Assembly: GCA_032716605.1 (NCBI GenBank)
Contig: CM064519.1
Coordinates: 17,342,935-17,406,934, forward strand
DNA from: Paralithodes platypus
Taxonomy: Eukaryota; Arthropoda; Malacostraca; Decapoda; Lithodidae
Length of the DNA: 64,000 nucleotides
Direction of reading: 5' to 3'
Each line of letters begins with the position of its first letter. The first letter of the stretch is position 1. The notes under the pieces were generated by a model. That model did not search any database. It saw only the letters and a list, made by a program, of their open reading frames with translations, and was not told the origin of the DNA. Shown here piece by piece: positions 10,905 to 22,280 of the stretch. Both the position numbers and the translations under genes were made by a program.

Positions 10905-11962
10905 ATGCCTTCGAACTTGAAACGTTGCGAGCAGTGTACAGGTCGATTCGCTGGACAATACTTCAGTGACTACTTCTCCAACCCGGAATGCAGGCTGTGC
11001 GAAAACCGCCGACATCTGTTAGAAGGTCTGAACGAAGTAAAAACCCAACTATGTCAAACTCCAGAAGGAATTCTACTCTTTGCAGGAATTTGTTTCCCTC
11101 AATGTAGCAGCAACACCAGAAACCCAGCAGGATGTATGACTACCAGTGCAGGTGTCTAGCCAAGACAACGAAACTGCCCTCCCTTCTCCCCCTAGATCTC
11201 CTTCCCCACCCAGAATTGACCAGCCGCTAACACCCCCACCAGCCAGCCCACCCGCCCCCCACAACAGCCCTCCATCCCCTCAAAATTCCAGAGTCTCTCC
11301 CACCAGCTTTACTCCCGTAAGAAATGGGGCGAGGCAATCAAAAAGGAGGTCACATCTGCCGGTCACCACATTTAATAAATACCAGATTCTGACAGAAACA
11401 GGAGACGAAACTGAGGAGACCAGGCTCATTGGAGACTCCATCTTACGAGGACAAACTTGAAGAGTTCTGTGGAAGAGTCCCAAACCACAGAAAGCGTTTT
11501 TGCATACCGGGTGCAGGTTTGGACGACATCACAGCAGCCTTCGACGATGTCACCATCAACGCTGACGAGAACACCCTGTTCGTGATTCACGCAGGGTCGA
11601 ACGATGTAATGCGCACCAGATCAGAGGAACTAATGGAAAAATACCGTAAGGCAATCCAGCGTTACAAGATTAAGTCATGTAACATAATCATTTCAGGCAT
11701 TCTTCCCAAGATCGATGCAGAGACCGGTTTCTACGATAAGGCGTTCAGTACTAATAACAGACTTAAATCCCTCTGCTCACAGGAAGATGTCGAATATCTC
11801 AATCTCTGGGACCATTTCTACAATCAACACATTCTCTTTCAGGATGATGGCTGCCATTTGAATTCAGTCGGAGGAGCACGCCTAGGCAGACTCCTACATG
11901 ATGCAGTCTGCACTTTCAGATCAAAAAACGACAACCGAGCAGGGGCAGTAGCAGCGACATAA
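10905..11962 (+). pseudogene. CR1 ORF1: zinc-finger-like N-terminus plus SGNH esterase domain, frameshifted
   Basis: The ATG at 10905 follows GCCAAA. The N-terminal part has paired cysteines (CEQCTGRF, then PECRLCENRR), like the Cys-rich finger of CR1 ORF1 proteins. The frame shifts at about 11070-11085, and an in-frame TGA follows near 11135. A Pro/Ser-rich linker (11146-11430) leads to GDSIL at 11431, the block I serine of an SGNH/GDSL hydrolase. A second shift at about 11450 continues into AGSNDV (block III) and DDGCH at 11843-11857 (block V Asp-His). The S, G, N and D-H residues of the esterase are therefore all preserved but split across frames. In CR1 elements this protein binds RNA and carries esterase activity; its exact role in retrotransposition is not settled. 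Host identity cannot be told from it. Confidence 0.8.
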
Positions 11963-12000
11963 ACTACCCCATATCAAATGTAAACTCTATCCAAAATAAT

Positions 12001-14796
12001 ATCACGGCCTGCTACGTTAATGCACGCAGCTTACGCAATAAATTCGAAGACCTGGAAGCACTTGCATGTATGGAGGAATGTGATATAATCGGTGTTTCAG
12101 AATCTTGGATCAACACGGAAAAGCGTGATTTTTTGGCGGAATACGCATTACCAGGTTATACTCCCTTCAGCTGCGAAAGATCCCAAAGAATGGGAGGTGG
12201 GGTTCTGCTATATGTTAAAAGTAATCTTCACCCAATCGAGGTAACCAAACCTGCCATAAATAATATTGATACTAGTTACGTTCAAATAAATAATCAAGCA
12301 AGCAAGATAATAATTGGCCTAATTTATCGACCTCCTGCACAATCACCCGATACTGACGAGAAACTCTATGATCAAATAGCCGAAATAAGTTGTCAGGAAG
12401 AAGCAGTAATATTTGGCGATTTCAATCTGCCTGTCACAACATGGGGCGAACCACTAAATGCTCACGCGGGACATGATCTATATGCTAATCTTCAGGAAAG
12501 TGCCCTTTATCAACACGTAGAACACCCAACGAGGGGAAATAACATTCTGGATATTATTCTAACGACAAATGAAAGACTGGTAAATAGCGTTAAAATCGGA
12601 CCGGAATTTAGCTCTAGTGACCATAGGATAGTGTCCTTTAACATTAAAGTAAATAATGACAAAGAAAACGTGAGCACGGAAAAAGTACCAGATTATCGAA
12701 GGGCCGACTTTAACAAACTTAGAAGGCATCTTGCCAATACTGACTGGAGTGAAATGACCGAAACTCATGATGTAAATCGATTATGGAACATATTATCTAA
12801 TAACCTAAACAAAGCAATAAATACAAGCATCCCTCTACGAAACCGGCGCCCAGCAGGCAAATATAAGCCAAAATGGTGGAATAATGAAATAAAAAACATC
12901 CTCTTAGTAAAAAAGCAGGCATACCAAAATATAAGGCAACTCAGAATAATAGCGATAAATTAGAACACGATAGACTGCGTCGAACAACCAAAAATCTCAT
13001 CAAAGGAAGTAAGAAGAATCTGGAACTTCATATTGCCAGCTCCAGCAGTCCAATCCGAAAGAATTTTACAGCTATATAAGAAACAGAAAAACGGTAACTT
13101 CAACAATAGGCCCACTTGTTGCGGAAAATGGAGATCATACAGATAACAAAGTACAAATGGCGAATATCCTAAATAACTATTTTGCATCAGTTTTTCACGT
13201 CGGAAGATACTACCGGTAACCGACCTACCCCTACGAATCAATCAAATGGCACTGAGCTCGAAAACTTTACGATTTATGAAGACGATATCCTGTTCGCAAT
13301 CAACAATTTGAAAGTTAATAAAACCCCAGGCCCTGATAAATATCCCCAAGGATCCTAAAAGAAGCAAAACACGAATTATTAAACCCACTCGCAAATCTGT
13401 TCAACAAATCATTGAATGTTGGGATAGTTCCAAACGAATGTAAACTAGCTAACGTGACACCCATATACAAAAAAGGAAATAAGTCCTCTCCCGGCAATTA
13501 TCGACCAATTAGCTTAACATCGGTAACGGGCAAATTAATGGAAACCATTATAAGGGACAAAATAGTAAAACATTTGGAAGAAAATAATTTAATAAAAGAT
13601 TCTCAGCACGGTTTTAGAAATAAACGTTCATGCTTAACAAACTTACTCGACTTCTTCAATGATGGTTACAAATCATATGATAAGGATAGAGCAGTTGATA
13701 TAATATATCTCGATTTTCAGAAAGCTTTCGATACCGTACCCCACAAGAGACTAATTGACAAAATAAAAGCTCATGGCATAACAGGAAAAACTCTGAAATG
13801 GCTCGAAAATTGGCTCTCAGACCGTAAACAACGAGTTGTAATAAATGGTGAAGAATCGGATTGGTGCAAAGTAAATAGTGGCGTTCCCCAGGGTTCGGTA
13901 TTAGGTCCTATTCTTTTTATAATTTACATAAACGACTTAGACGAAGGAATAGAATGCAAAATTTCGAAATTTTTACTGACGATACAAAAATTACTAATAA
14001 AGTAACCTCAACAGTACATTGGCAAAAACTACAAGGTGACCTAGACACTTTAGAAAACTGGGCAGAAAAATGGCAAATGAAATTCAACATAGAAAAATGC
14101 AAAGTAGTACACATCGGTAGTAACAACGCTAAAAAAGATTACTCAATGAACAACATTCAACTATCAAATACACATAATGAAAAGGATCTGGGAGTTATAA
14201 TATCAAGTGACCTGAAGCCGAGTAAACAGTGTACAGAGGTAATAAAAACTGCTAATAAATTGGTGGGTTTCATCGGCAGAACATTCAAATTCAAATCAGA
14301 AAAAATCATACTTACTCTATTCAACTCATTGGTGCGTCCCCATCTCGAATACTGCGTGCAATTCTGGTCACCGTACTACCAAAAGGACATAAATAAACTT
14401 GAAAGGGTGCAACGCAGAGTCACTAAAATGATACCTAGATTGCGTAATAAACCGTACGAAGAGCGCTTAAAAGAACTAAATTTGTTTAGCTTAACAAAGC
14501 GCAGAATGAGAGGTGACCTAATAGAGGTGTTCAAAATCTTCAAGGGATTCAGCAACCTAAATGTAAGCGAATTATTTACGATCAATCAAGCAAACACGAG
14601 AAACAATGGTTATAAGCTTATAGGCAAGCGTTTTCATTCTCACGAGGTGAAGAATTTCTTCTTTAACCGCGTTGTGAATAATTGGAACAGACTACCCTCG
14701 AACATTGTAAACTGTAATAATGTCGAAACATTTAAGAACCATCTGGATAAACACATGGCAAATAACCCCCGATTAACACAGTTTCTTTCAGAGTAA
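12001..14796 (+). pseudogene. CR1 ORF2: AP endonuclease and reverse transcriptase, frameshifted
   Basis: The frame is open from 11902 and reads YVNARSLRNKFEDLEA before the first ATG at 12070. The endonuclease domain (to about 12640) keeps its catalytic landmarks: SESW, RMGGGVLLYVK, GLIYRPP, GDFNLP and SSDHR. Frameshifts follow near 12950, 13065, 13196 and 13338. The RT domain then shows [46 protein letters not shown] and [11 protein letters not shown]. Another shift near 13965 precedes FTDD at 13972-13983, where FADD is expected, so the Ala before the Asp pair is Thr. The C-terminus is typical CR1 (HLEYCVQFWSPYYQKDINK, RRVTKMIPRLRNKPYEERL) and stops at 14796. The enzyme would nick target DNA and prime reverse transcription there. 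This copy cannot encode it in one piece. Confidence 0.9.
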
Positions 14797-15150
14797 CGCG
14801 CAACGAAATGTCAACGCATACCGCAATGTATATTGATTTTCATACATCTGTTCCCTTTCAGAATTGTAGTAAATAGAGTTAGATTAGATTACAAATCAAC
14901 TTCTTTTTTCTCCCTGTCCTGTTCGAATTTCCGTGTCAGTTTTTCAATACTGCATGGTATTTTTCCTATCTGTTTCCATGCCAGCATTAGCTGGAGGGAG
15001 TGGTGGGTGGGGAGGAGCCTTCTTCTTTGCTATCCTTTTCTCTACCTCGTAGTCAGTAGATTAGTAGTTTTAGATATCCAAACTGCCCCGTAAGGACCAA
15101 TAGGTCTGTTGCAGTTTGTTCTCCTTTGTATTCCTTTGTATTCCTTTGTA
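14797..15150 (+). other. CR1 3' UTR and repeat tail
   Basis: About 350 bp of 3' UTR ends in three 10-bp units, CTCCTTTGTA, TTCCTTTGTA and TTCCTTTGTA. Short tandem 3' tails instead of poly(A) are a hallmark of CR1. Text around 14980-15060 is shared with the CR1 3' ends at 38600-38800 and 50825-50970. Confidence 0.85.
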
Positions 15151-15229
15151 TAGCCCCCTTCTCCTCCCCTTCAATGATAGCCCCCCTCCCCTCCCCTTCA
15201 ATGATAGCCCCCTTCCCCTCCCCTTCAAT
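15151..15229. repeat. Right-hand remnant of the C-rich minisatellite
   Basis: Three units with TTCAATGATAG and CTCCCCTCCCC words lie directly after the CR1 tail. They belong to the array that ends at 10236. Confidence 0.9.
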
Positions 15230-15297
15230 ACACAGAATAGTCAGTGCAAACAGAATATTCACTTTGCATTACAAGAATACTGTTATAAATGTTCATA

Positions 15298-15623
15298 TTA
15301 AGGGGAGATATCCACTTGAGGGATTTTTCTCTTTATCCCTTTCTCCCTCATGTTTAGCCCCATTGCTTTTGAGATTTTAAGACGTTCACCCCATTAGTTT
15401 GGAACTTTCACCCCATTTGTCACTTTTAAGACCTTTCGTGTCATTTAGGGGTCGATTTTTTCCTGGCGAGCGATAGCGAGCCTGTAATTTAAGAGGAACC
15501 GGCCTTCGGCCGGGACATTTTTCTACCGAAAAATGTACAAATTTAGCTTGAAAGAGGGTCTAGAGGGTGTAATTTTAAGCTTGATGGAGGTCTAGGGAAC
15601 AAACCAGAAACCTCCCCTTAATT
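15298..15623 (+). mobile_element. Family B MITE, complete
   Basis: TTAAGGGGAG at the left and CTCCCCTTAA at the right define the ends. Inside are CCCATTAGTTTGG, TTTAGGGGTCGATTTTTTCC, the hairpin CCGGCCTTCGGCCGG, and the second hairpin ACATTTTTC/GAAAAATGT. The end of the element has CTTGATGGAGGTCTAGG. Confidence 0.85.
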
Positions 15624-16146
15624 AAATTATTGACACTATAAATGTTTATGTACAAAACTCCCAGTCTATCCTTCTCCCCTCGTAATGGTCGCTCATTGTT
15701 CTCTGCTGGCTCCTTTCTATAGGTATTCTTCTGCTTACTCTCTTTAGTTTACTCTCATTTCTACACTCTCTTCATATGTATCCCTTTAGTCCACGGTCTC
15801 TCTGTACTCCCTCTGTCATCGTGTTTACTCTATGCAGCTTATTTTGGGTACAATCCCACCCCCCACACACACACTCCCTTTCGGACCTATTTATTAGCAT
15901 CCATCCTATTTCTTTACTTTCTTTTCTACATATATATATATATATATATACTGTATAAATATTCTCCCATCTACGCCACCTGCTGCCTCCCTCGCTCCAC
16001 ATATTGCTTTACCTTATTTGTATGCAGCCAGGTTACCACCTCTGCTTTCCTGCGTGTATCTCACTCATCCCCCAGACATCCTCTCAGGCATCTTCCTGCC
16101 TCCCTGGCATAAATGTAACACCGCTGGAGAAAAGAAAAGAAAGGAT
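15624..16146. other. Unannotated sequence with a short (TA)n tract
   Basis: Pyrimidine-rich, otherwise unremarkable sequence. A TA tract lies at 15931-15952. Confidence 0.5.
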
Positions 16147-16541
<395 letters not shown>

Positions 16542-16544
<3 letters not shown>

Positions 16545-16800
16545 ATTTCATGAGGACCCAAAGGATCAATAGAACGGTGGGGAGCAAAATTCCAATTAAT
16601 TTTCCAAACCGTAACAATTGCCAACGTTGCAAAATGTTACCGTCAAAAATGAAAGGTTGAATGAAAGTATTTTTTTGTTCATATATGATAGCCTATAAAT
16701 ATGGATTCTGCTGTACAGTATTTGACGTCAGTTCGTTTTTTCTTTTAATTTTATTTTGGTACACACTTGGATTCGCTCTCAACCCAAATGTATTGTTTGT
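16542..16800. other. Unannotated sequence
   Basis: I see no gene or repeat between the GA array and the next MITE. Confidence 0.5.
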
Positions 16801-17035
16801 TTAACCCTCTCACGTTCTTGACGCAATTTGGAGCCGATTAGGGATACTTTAAAGCCTTTGTTACCATTAGGGGTATTTAGAAACCTTTAGTTTAGTTACT
16901 TCAACCTCTGCAGTTGTCTTTGAGTTAGCTGTGGGCAGAAAACTAATTTTGGAGAGGTAATTATAAGAGTGAGAGAACTCTATTTATTATTGCTAATCTG
17001 GCAACCTCTGCGTCATAAAAACGTGAAAGGGTTAA
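16801..17035. mobile_element. TTAA-flanked MITE distinct from family C
   Basis: TTAACCCTCTCACGTTCTTG at the left is mirrored by ACGTGAAAGGGTTAA at the right, with GACGCA just inside each end. The interior does not match family C, so this is a separate family with the same TTAA-CCC end type. Confidence 0.75.
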
Positions 17036-17277
17036 TGTGACGAAACAAGAATTCTGACTCCTAACCTCTTGTAGCTGGTATCAGGACATCTCAACACCGT
17101 GCCATCTCACCACACAAACAAGACGAGTCACCTCAACACCATGCCATCTCATGACCATACCTTTTCTTCACCAGTCGGTTTCATCACCATACCAGCTCAA
17201 TACCAAGCCAATTCAATACCAAGGCATCTCAATACCACACGTTGCCACATCTGCTGTCCTGTACAGCGATCACGGGT

Positions 17278-17285
17278 ACCCCCCC

Positions 17286-17361
<76 letters not shown>
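17278..17361. repeat. Poly(C) followed by (CT)n
   Basis: About 20 C residues run straight into a 64-bp CT tract. The upstream 17060-17250 has loose repeats of CATCTCAACACCATACC-like text. Confidence 0.95.
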
Positions 17362-17365
<4 letters not shown>

Positions 17366-17464
17366 TATGCAGTAAAGATAGGGATACAAATTGCTCTCTA
17401 CCCACTACAGGGAAAAGTTTTCGTTTATTTTGACACATAGGCCTACACGTATTATATATACACT

Positions 17465-17471
<7 letters not shown>

Positions 17472-17537
<66 letters not shown>
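17472..17537. repeat. (TA)n microsatellite
   Basis: A clean 66-bp TA tract. Confidence 0.95.
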
Positions 17538-17539
<2 letters not shown>

Positions 17540-17599
17540 CAATACCGGTAATGTGTGTTTTCTATTTCAAATATATTTAGACGGGTTTGTACTGCTTAC

Positions 17600-17745
17600 G
17601 AAGGGTTATGTTAGCTAAGGTTCATTGAGATGGTTTGTAACACTATAACTGATAGACGTCCTTCCTAATTTGAATAAGATCGCATAATAGTTAGTAAAAT
17701 AAAATAATGCGATCGAACTATTTCATTGGGTACCGTATATTAAAT
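17600..17745. other. Possible diverged family C arm
   Basis: TTCATTGAGATGG, GACGTCCTTCCTAA and AATAGTTAGTAAAATAAA resemble family C centre and right-arm words, but no terminus is visible. Confidence 0.3.
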
Positions 17746-17771
17746 AATTTAAGATATGATAGGGGCTTACG

Positions 17772-17893
17772 GTCTATTCGCCCTCAAGTCTGTTCGCCCA
17801 CACTAGGAATTTGTTAGCCCAAACAATGAAGTTCGTTATCCCACACCTTGAAGTCTTTTCGCCCACACTTTGAAGTTTGTTAGCCTCCCACAC
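17772..17893. repeat. Degenerate ~22-bp tandem repeat
   Basis: Variants of TGTTCGCCCACACTTTGAAG recur five or six times with TTCGCC/TTAGCC/TTATCC alternation. Confidence 0.7.
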
Positions 17894-18140
17894 TCTAAAC
17901 TGGCTTCTAAAGGATGTAAATTTTCTGTATTATGTTGACGACAAAATGTTGTCCATTCATAATAAAATAATGCTATGAGTAATTTGTGTTATCTCATTTT
18001 CGAACTTAATTTAGTTTAAATATCTTCAGATTAATTGGTTAACTTTTCATCATATTCATATTACTAACTCTGTGTAATGTTGAGGCTAAGCATTTTGTTT
18101 TAATCCACATTGTCTGACCCATTCAGTATATAAGACTTCC

Positions 18141-18145
<5 letters not shown>
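17894..18145. other. Unannotated sequence
   Basis: A/T-rich. The right end (CTTCCATATGAGAGAG) resembles the text before the GA tract at 3121. Confidence 0.45.

Positions 18146-18231
<86 letters not shown>
18146..18231. repeat. (GA)n microsatellite
   Basis: An uninterrupted 86-bp GA tract. Confidence 0.95.
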
Positions 18232-18234
<3 letters not shown>

Positions 18235-18809
18235 ATATAGCTCATATTCAAGGAGCAAATCATAGAAAATATATAATAATACTAGTGAAGCATTGTACAA
18301 CTAGGACTGTCCTGTGTTTTAGTGTGTGAGGAGACTAATGACGTGACCGATTAGAAGGATTAGAGTAGGAGGAGAAGGTATAATAATTATATAGGATTAA
18401 CTCAGTCACCTTTCCCCGGCCACTTTTCTGGGCAACTATATTCTGGAATATCTAATGTTAATTTTGGAAGCTTCTAAATATATGTTATTATTAGAATGTA
18501 TATCATGGTCATTATATCACTCAAACTCAGTATAGTTGTCAATTATATACATAATAGCGCCTCATAGTGCTGCCACAAACATAACTGTCGATCGAAAATT
18601 TCCGGAAATAGTCTGTACCTGTGCACTGATTCCTGTATACATTTTATGTCAAATACTCTAACCTCAAAAGTCCTACATAATTATTATCAATCGTAATGTA
18701 TTGAAATACTATCAAGAACATTGCTTATTCTCTTTTTTGGATTTGAATGCTCAGTAATCTTTCAATTTATGCATTTTAGTCATCACGGTCATGTTCGTTA
18801 TGTGTTGAC
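18232..18809. other. Unannotated A/T-rich sequence
   Basis: I see nothing recognisable in this stretch. Confidence 0.5.
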
Positions 18810-19195
18810 CAGTTGACAAGCAAAGTTTGTGAAATGTTTCACTCTATCAGTATTACAACAATCAGTGTTCTTCAAAGCACTCTCAGTGCATACCCCCTTT
18901 CCTGCGGCGAGTGTGAGGCACCCGCCTTTCAACACAGTCCCACTCATATTCTGTCCAGCTCTCCAACCCATGAATTAGCACATTTTCTCGGTCTTTCTTC
19001 TGCTCAACAAACTCTCTCCCTTAATTAATCTTTCCTTCATACTATGACCTAGACTTCTTTATATTCCGTGTGTCCAGGCATTATGACCCCAACGACCATT
19101 GAGTTTGGCTCTCTGTCACTCATTTGGCTTTGGGGGAGACACTCGTTACAGGCAGCCTGCCGTTTGTCTCCTCCATACACACATAAGACAAAACA
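18810..19195 (+). repeat. Dispersed repeat of unknown class (family F), copy 1
   Basis: Many words are shared in order with 56865-57235: AATCAGTGTTCTTC, CACCCGC then TTTCAACACA, ATTCTGTCCA, TTGAGTTTGGCTCTC, GGGGGAGACACTCG and TTACAGGCAGC. No long frame, terminal repeat or tail is visible. Confidence 0.7.
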
Positions 19196-19469
19196 CTTAT
19201 TGAAACGTGTTGCTGTCTTTCAAGTGTTATTGATCTGTAGTATGAAAGAAAACAATCGTGATAGGTTGTCCTGTCATATAATTATTTCATATGAATTGTT
19301 GTATATCATTAATTTCGTGTTTCTAATATCGGTATATGTATTGTAGATGTACACTTTCCAACCCATTTTTGTGGTCAACTTCAAATCGCTTAATAATCGA
19401 TAAGTTTGAAGTTCGAGTTAGATGCACTGTATAAGAATGTGTACATTACAGTTGTAACTTGTAAAGAAA

Positions 19470-20000
19470 CAAGGCAATCTAGTAAATGCTAGTAAATGCT
19501 GTTCAATTTTGGTGTCCTTATCACAGAATGGACATAGATTCATTGGAGAGCGTACAACGTAGAATGACAAAAAATATCCATATTAGAAATCATCCGTATG
19601 AAGAAAGGTTGAAGAAATTAGGCTTACATTCGTTAGAGAGACGCAGAGTTAGAGGGGATATGATAGAGGTGTTTCATGTGGGTTAGTGGGATTAAGAAAG
19701 GGGAATGACAAATTTACTAAAGCTCAGTGATAGCGAACAAACTCGAACTAATGGTTTCATATTAGATAAATTTCGTTTCAGAAAATATATAGGCAAATAT
19801 TGGTTTGGTAACAGAGTTGTACATAGGTGGAATAGGCTACCGAGTGACACGGTATGATCGAGAACGATAGGGAGCTTTAAGATAAAATTAGATAGGCATA
19901 TGAACGAGATGGGTTGGGTATGAGGGGGGATCTGCCGGTTGTGAGCCAATCGGCGCTCTGTAGATCCCCGTAATCTTGTTACGTTTTTGTGGGGTCGGTC
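19470..20000 (+). mobile_element. CR1-like RT C-terminal remnant
   Basis: A short frame reads VQFWCPYHRMDIDSLESVQR, then RNHPYEERLKKLGLHSLERR and RVRGDMIEVFH, the CR1 C-terminal signature. After a frameshift near 19680 another frame gives GNRVVHRWNRLPSD and LDRHMNEMGWV. The likely 3' UTR contains GGATCTGCCGG and continues to about 20000. Everything before the thumb is lost, and stops are present, so it is a fossil. It is more diverged than the copies at 33 and 63 kb. Confidence 0.8.
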
Positions 20001-20064
20001 CCCAGGGTATTGGTGAGTTGGAAGGTATACATCTACAATACACATACCGATAACATACCGAGTT

Positions 20065-20432
20065 ATGTTAACCACCACCACCAACACAATAACTACCTCA
20101 ACCACCACCACCACCACAATAACTACCACCACCACCACAATAACTACTACAACCACCATCACAATAACTACCACAACCACCACCACCACCACAATAACTA
20201 CCACAACCACCACCACCACCACAATAACTACCACAACCACCACCACAATAACTGCCACAACCATCACCAACACCACCACAATAACTACCACAACCACCAT
20301 CACAATAACTACCACAACCACCACCACAATAACTACCACAACCACCACCACCACAATAACTACCACAACCACCGTCACAATAACTACCACAACCACCACC
20401 ACAATAACTACCACAACCACAACCAGGCACCA
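20065..20432. repeat. CCACCACAATAACTACCACAA minisatellite
   Basis: Irregular units of CAATAACTACCACAACCACC with variable CCA copy number fill about 370 bp. The His-Asn, Thr and Val frames are artefacts of the array. Confidence 0.95.
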
Positions 20433-20512
20433 TACCCACACCACACACCATTACAATAAAGTCGTCTATTAGTAGCTAGAATAAACTGTCCAAACTGGTC
20501 ATAATCCTCTCA

Positions 20513-20634
20513 ATGGGTTATTAAAGATAGTTATTATGTATTTCCTTCCTAGACGTCCTTACTAAACTGCATAACATCGTCTAATAATAGCCAGAACATA
20601 ATGAAGGAACGCGTCATAGTATCCTGAAGGGGTT
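20513..20634. mobile_element. Family C MITE, right half
   Basis: TTCCTTCCTAGACGTCC, AAACTGCATAACATCGTCTA and ATAGCCAGAACATAATGA match the family C right arm, which ends in GGGGTTA. No left arm is seen. Confidence 0.55.
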
Positions 20635-21151
20635 ACTTATATCACCCATATTTCTCACCTTATTTCAGCCTATTTCCTTCCCATTCTCCTCTCAGCCCGT
20701 CCGCTATTCGTCAAATACCACCTCTAGTCTCTTTCCGCACTTCTGGCACTCGAGTATCGCGCACAAATAACAAAAATATCTACGGGAAGAGCTACGCGTC
20801 TTTACCGAATGTCACCGTCTCTGGGAATCAAGCGAGAGTCTCTAGTCCTCCACCCGGACACTTATACACAATAAAATAAATATCCGGCTTAAAAATCAAC
20901 TAAACAATACAAACGTTAACTCAATATCATAATGTTGTTTATGGGAAGTGAAAATAATTATAAGGACCACCTAGAGTTAAATATGGAAGGTGATTTGATA
21001 TGGCTATCCCGGTGGGTTCCCGGATGTCACGCGTTTCCCGCCAAGAGCATGGAATGCTGGGCAGCTATCGTTTTCTGTGAACATATATAAGTTTGCTTGA
21101 TCTGAATATATAGGGTTATACTGTATCATGTACACTAGCGCGGTTATATAT

Positions 21152-21153
<2 letters not shown>
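20635..21153. other. Unannotated sequence
   Basis: I see no gene or repeat. A possible gene-like GC rise at 20690-20850 carries no open frame of note. Confidence 0.5.

Positions 21154-21217
<64 letters not shown>
21154..21217. repeat. (TA)n microsatellite
   Basis: The TA tract directly abuts the left end of the next MITE. Confidence 0.95.
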
Positions 21218-21218
<1 letters not shown>

Positions 21219-21221
<3 letters not shown>

Positions 21222-21680
21222 GGTGTCCCAGGAGGAAAGGGCATAACTTTGGGAAATGATAAAACAAGGTATTCTAAGCCTAAAATGATGCATAACAAAA
21301 AGTCCAAATCTCAACCGTTAAAAAGATATTGAAGGTTTTATATAGTGTCCTCCCCCGCCTCACTGTAATGGACTCTTCCATGTCAGATAGTTTCCAACTG
21401 GTCCAAAGTGAGCTATTATATCTATAATCACTTTGCAACTTACATAATTATAATATCTTTACAATAACATGGAAAAATAACTGCAGTTAGATAGAGGTGT
21501 GGTAGGTACTAGAACAGCTAGGCCACCCTTATGGGGAAATACTTAAGAAAATGCCATTTTCAACATGCAATATCTCTTTACTGGTTGAGATTTGGAATAT
21601 TTCTTATAGAACATTTTAGGCTTAGAACATTTTGTTTTATCATTTCCCAAAGTTATGCCCTTTCCTCCTGGGACACCCTG
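21219..21680. mobile_element. Mariner-type MITE with ~120-bp terminal inverted repeats
   Basis: The left end GGTGTCCCAGGAGGAAAGGG is repeated inverted at the right end (CCTTTCCTCCTGGGACACC), and the match continues for about 120 bp with few changes (ATAACTTTGGGAAATGATAA on both arms). The element is flanked by TA inside TA-rich DNA, as expected for Tc1/mariner insertions. The middle has no transposase frame, so it depends on an enzyme elsewhere. The end motif resembles that of the mariner copy at 30285. Confidence 0.85.
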
Positions 21681-21848
21681 TATATATATATATAATCCAT
21701 TATACTTGGACATTGTACCTAGGTATATTATTTTGTAATGTTCTTTGTCATAACTGGGCGGGGTTTTTTTAAAAATTAAGGGTCAGGTGAACTTCATAGA
21801 ATAATATGCCGACGCGACATATCATCGTGATTTTAGCTTTTTTAGAAT

Positions 21849-22234
21849 GTGAGTCATACAGTATAGTATATGTCAGAGTAAATGTGAGTCATACAGTATA
21901 GTATATGTCAGAGTAAATGTGAGTCATACAGTATAGTATATGTCAGAGTAAATGTGAGTCATACAGTATAGTATATGTCAGAGTAAATGTGAGTCATACA
22001 GTATAGTATATGTCAGAGTAAATGTGAGTCATACAGTATAGTATATGTCAGAGTAAATGTGAGTCATACAGTATAGTATATGTCAGAGTAAATGTGAGTC
22101 ATACAGTATAGTATATGTCAGAGTAAATGTGAGTCATACAGTATAGTATATGTCAGAGTAAATGTGAGTCATACAGTATAGTATATGTCAGAGTAAATGT
22201 GAGTCATACAGTATAGTATATGTCAGAGTAAATG
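21849..22234. repeat. 35-bp minisatellite, 11 copies
   Basis: The unit is GTGAGTCATACAGTATAG followed by TATATGTCAGAGTAAAT, and copies are essentially identical. Each contains TGAGTCA. Confidence 0.97.
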
Positions 22235-22280
22235 GAGACAGCCAAGTAACGCGTTTGTCTCAACAAGATTACTCCTAAGC

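Larger units (their letters stand above)
10237..15150 (+). mobile_element. CR1 retrotransposon, essentially full length, degenerate
   Basis: The boundaries are fixed by the flanking minisatellite, whose sequence stops at GATAG (10235) and resumes with TAGCCCC at 15151. The interval contains a ~670-bp 5' UTR, ORF1, ORF2 (endonuclease plus RT), a 3' UTR, and a tail of three TTCCTTTGTA-type units. A shared TAG at both junctions could be a 3-bp target duplication or chance. The length (about 4.9 kb) and domain order fit a complete CR1-clade LINE. Multiple frameshifts and one altered catalytic motif show that it is no longer functional. Confidence 0.85.

Noticed and set aside
10237..15150. An LTR retrotransposon or virus-derived element
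   Set aside because: There are no long terminal repeats and no gag, protease or integrase motifs. The domain order is esterase ORF1, AP endonuclease, RT and short-repeat tail, as in CR1.
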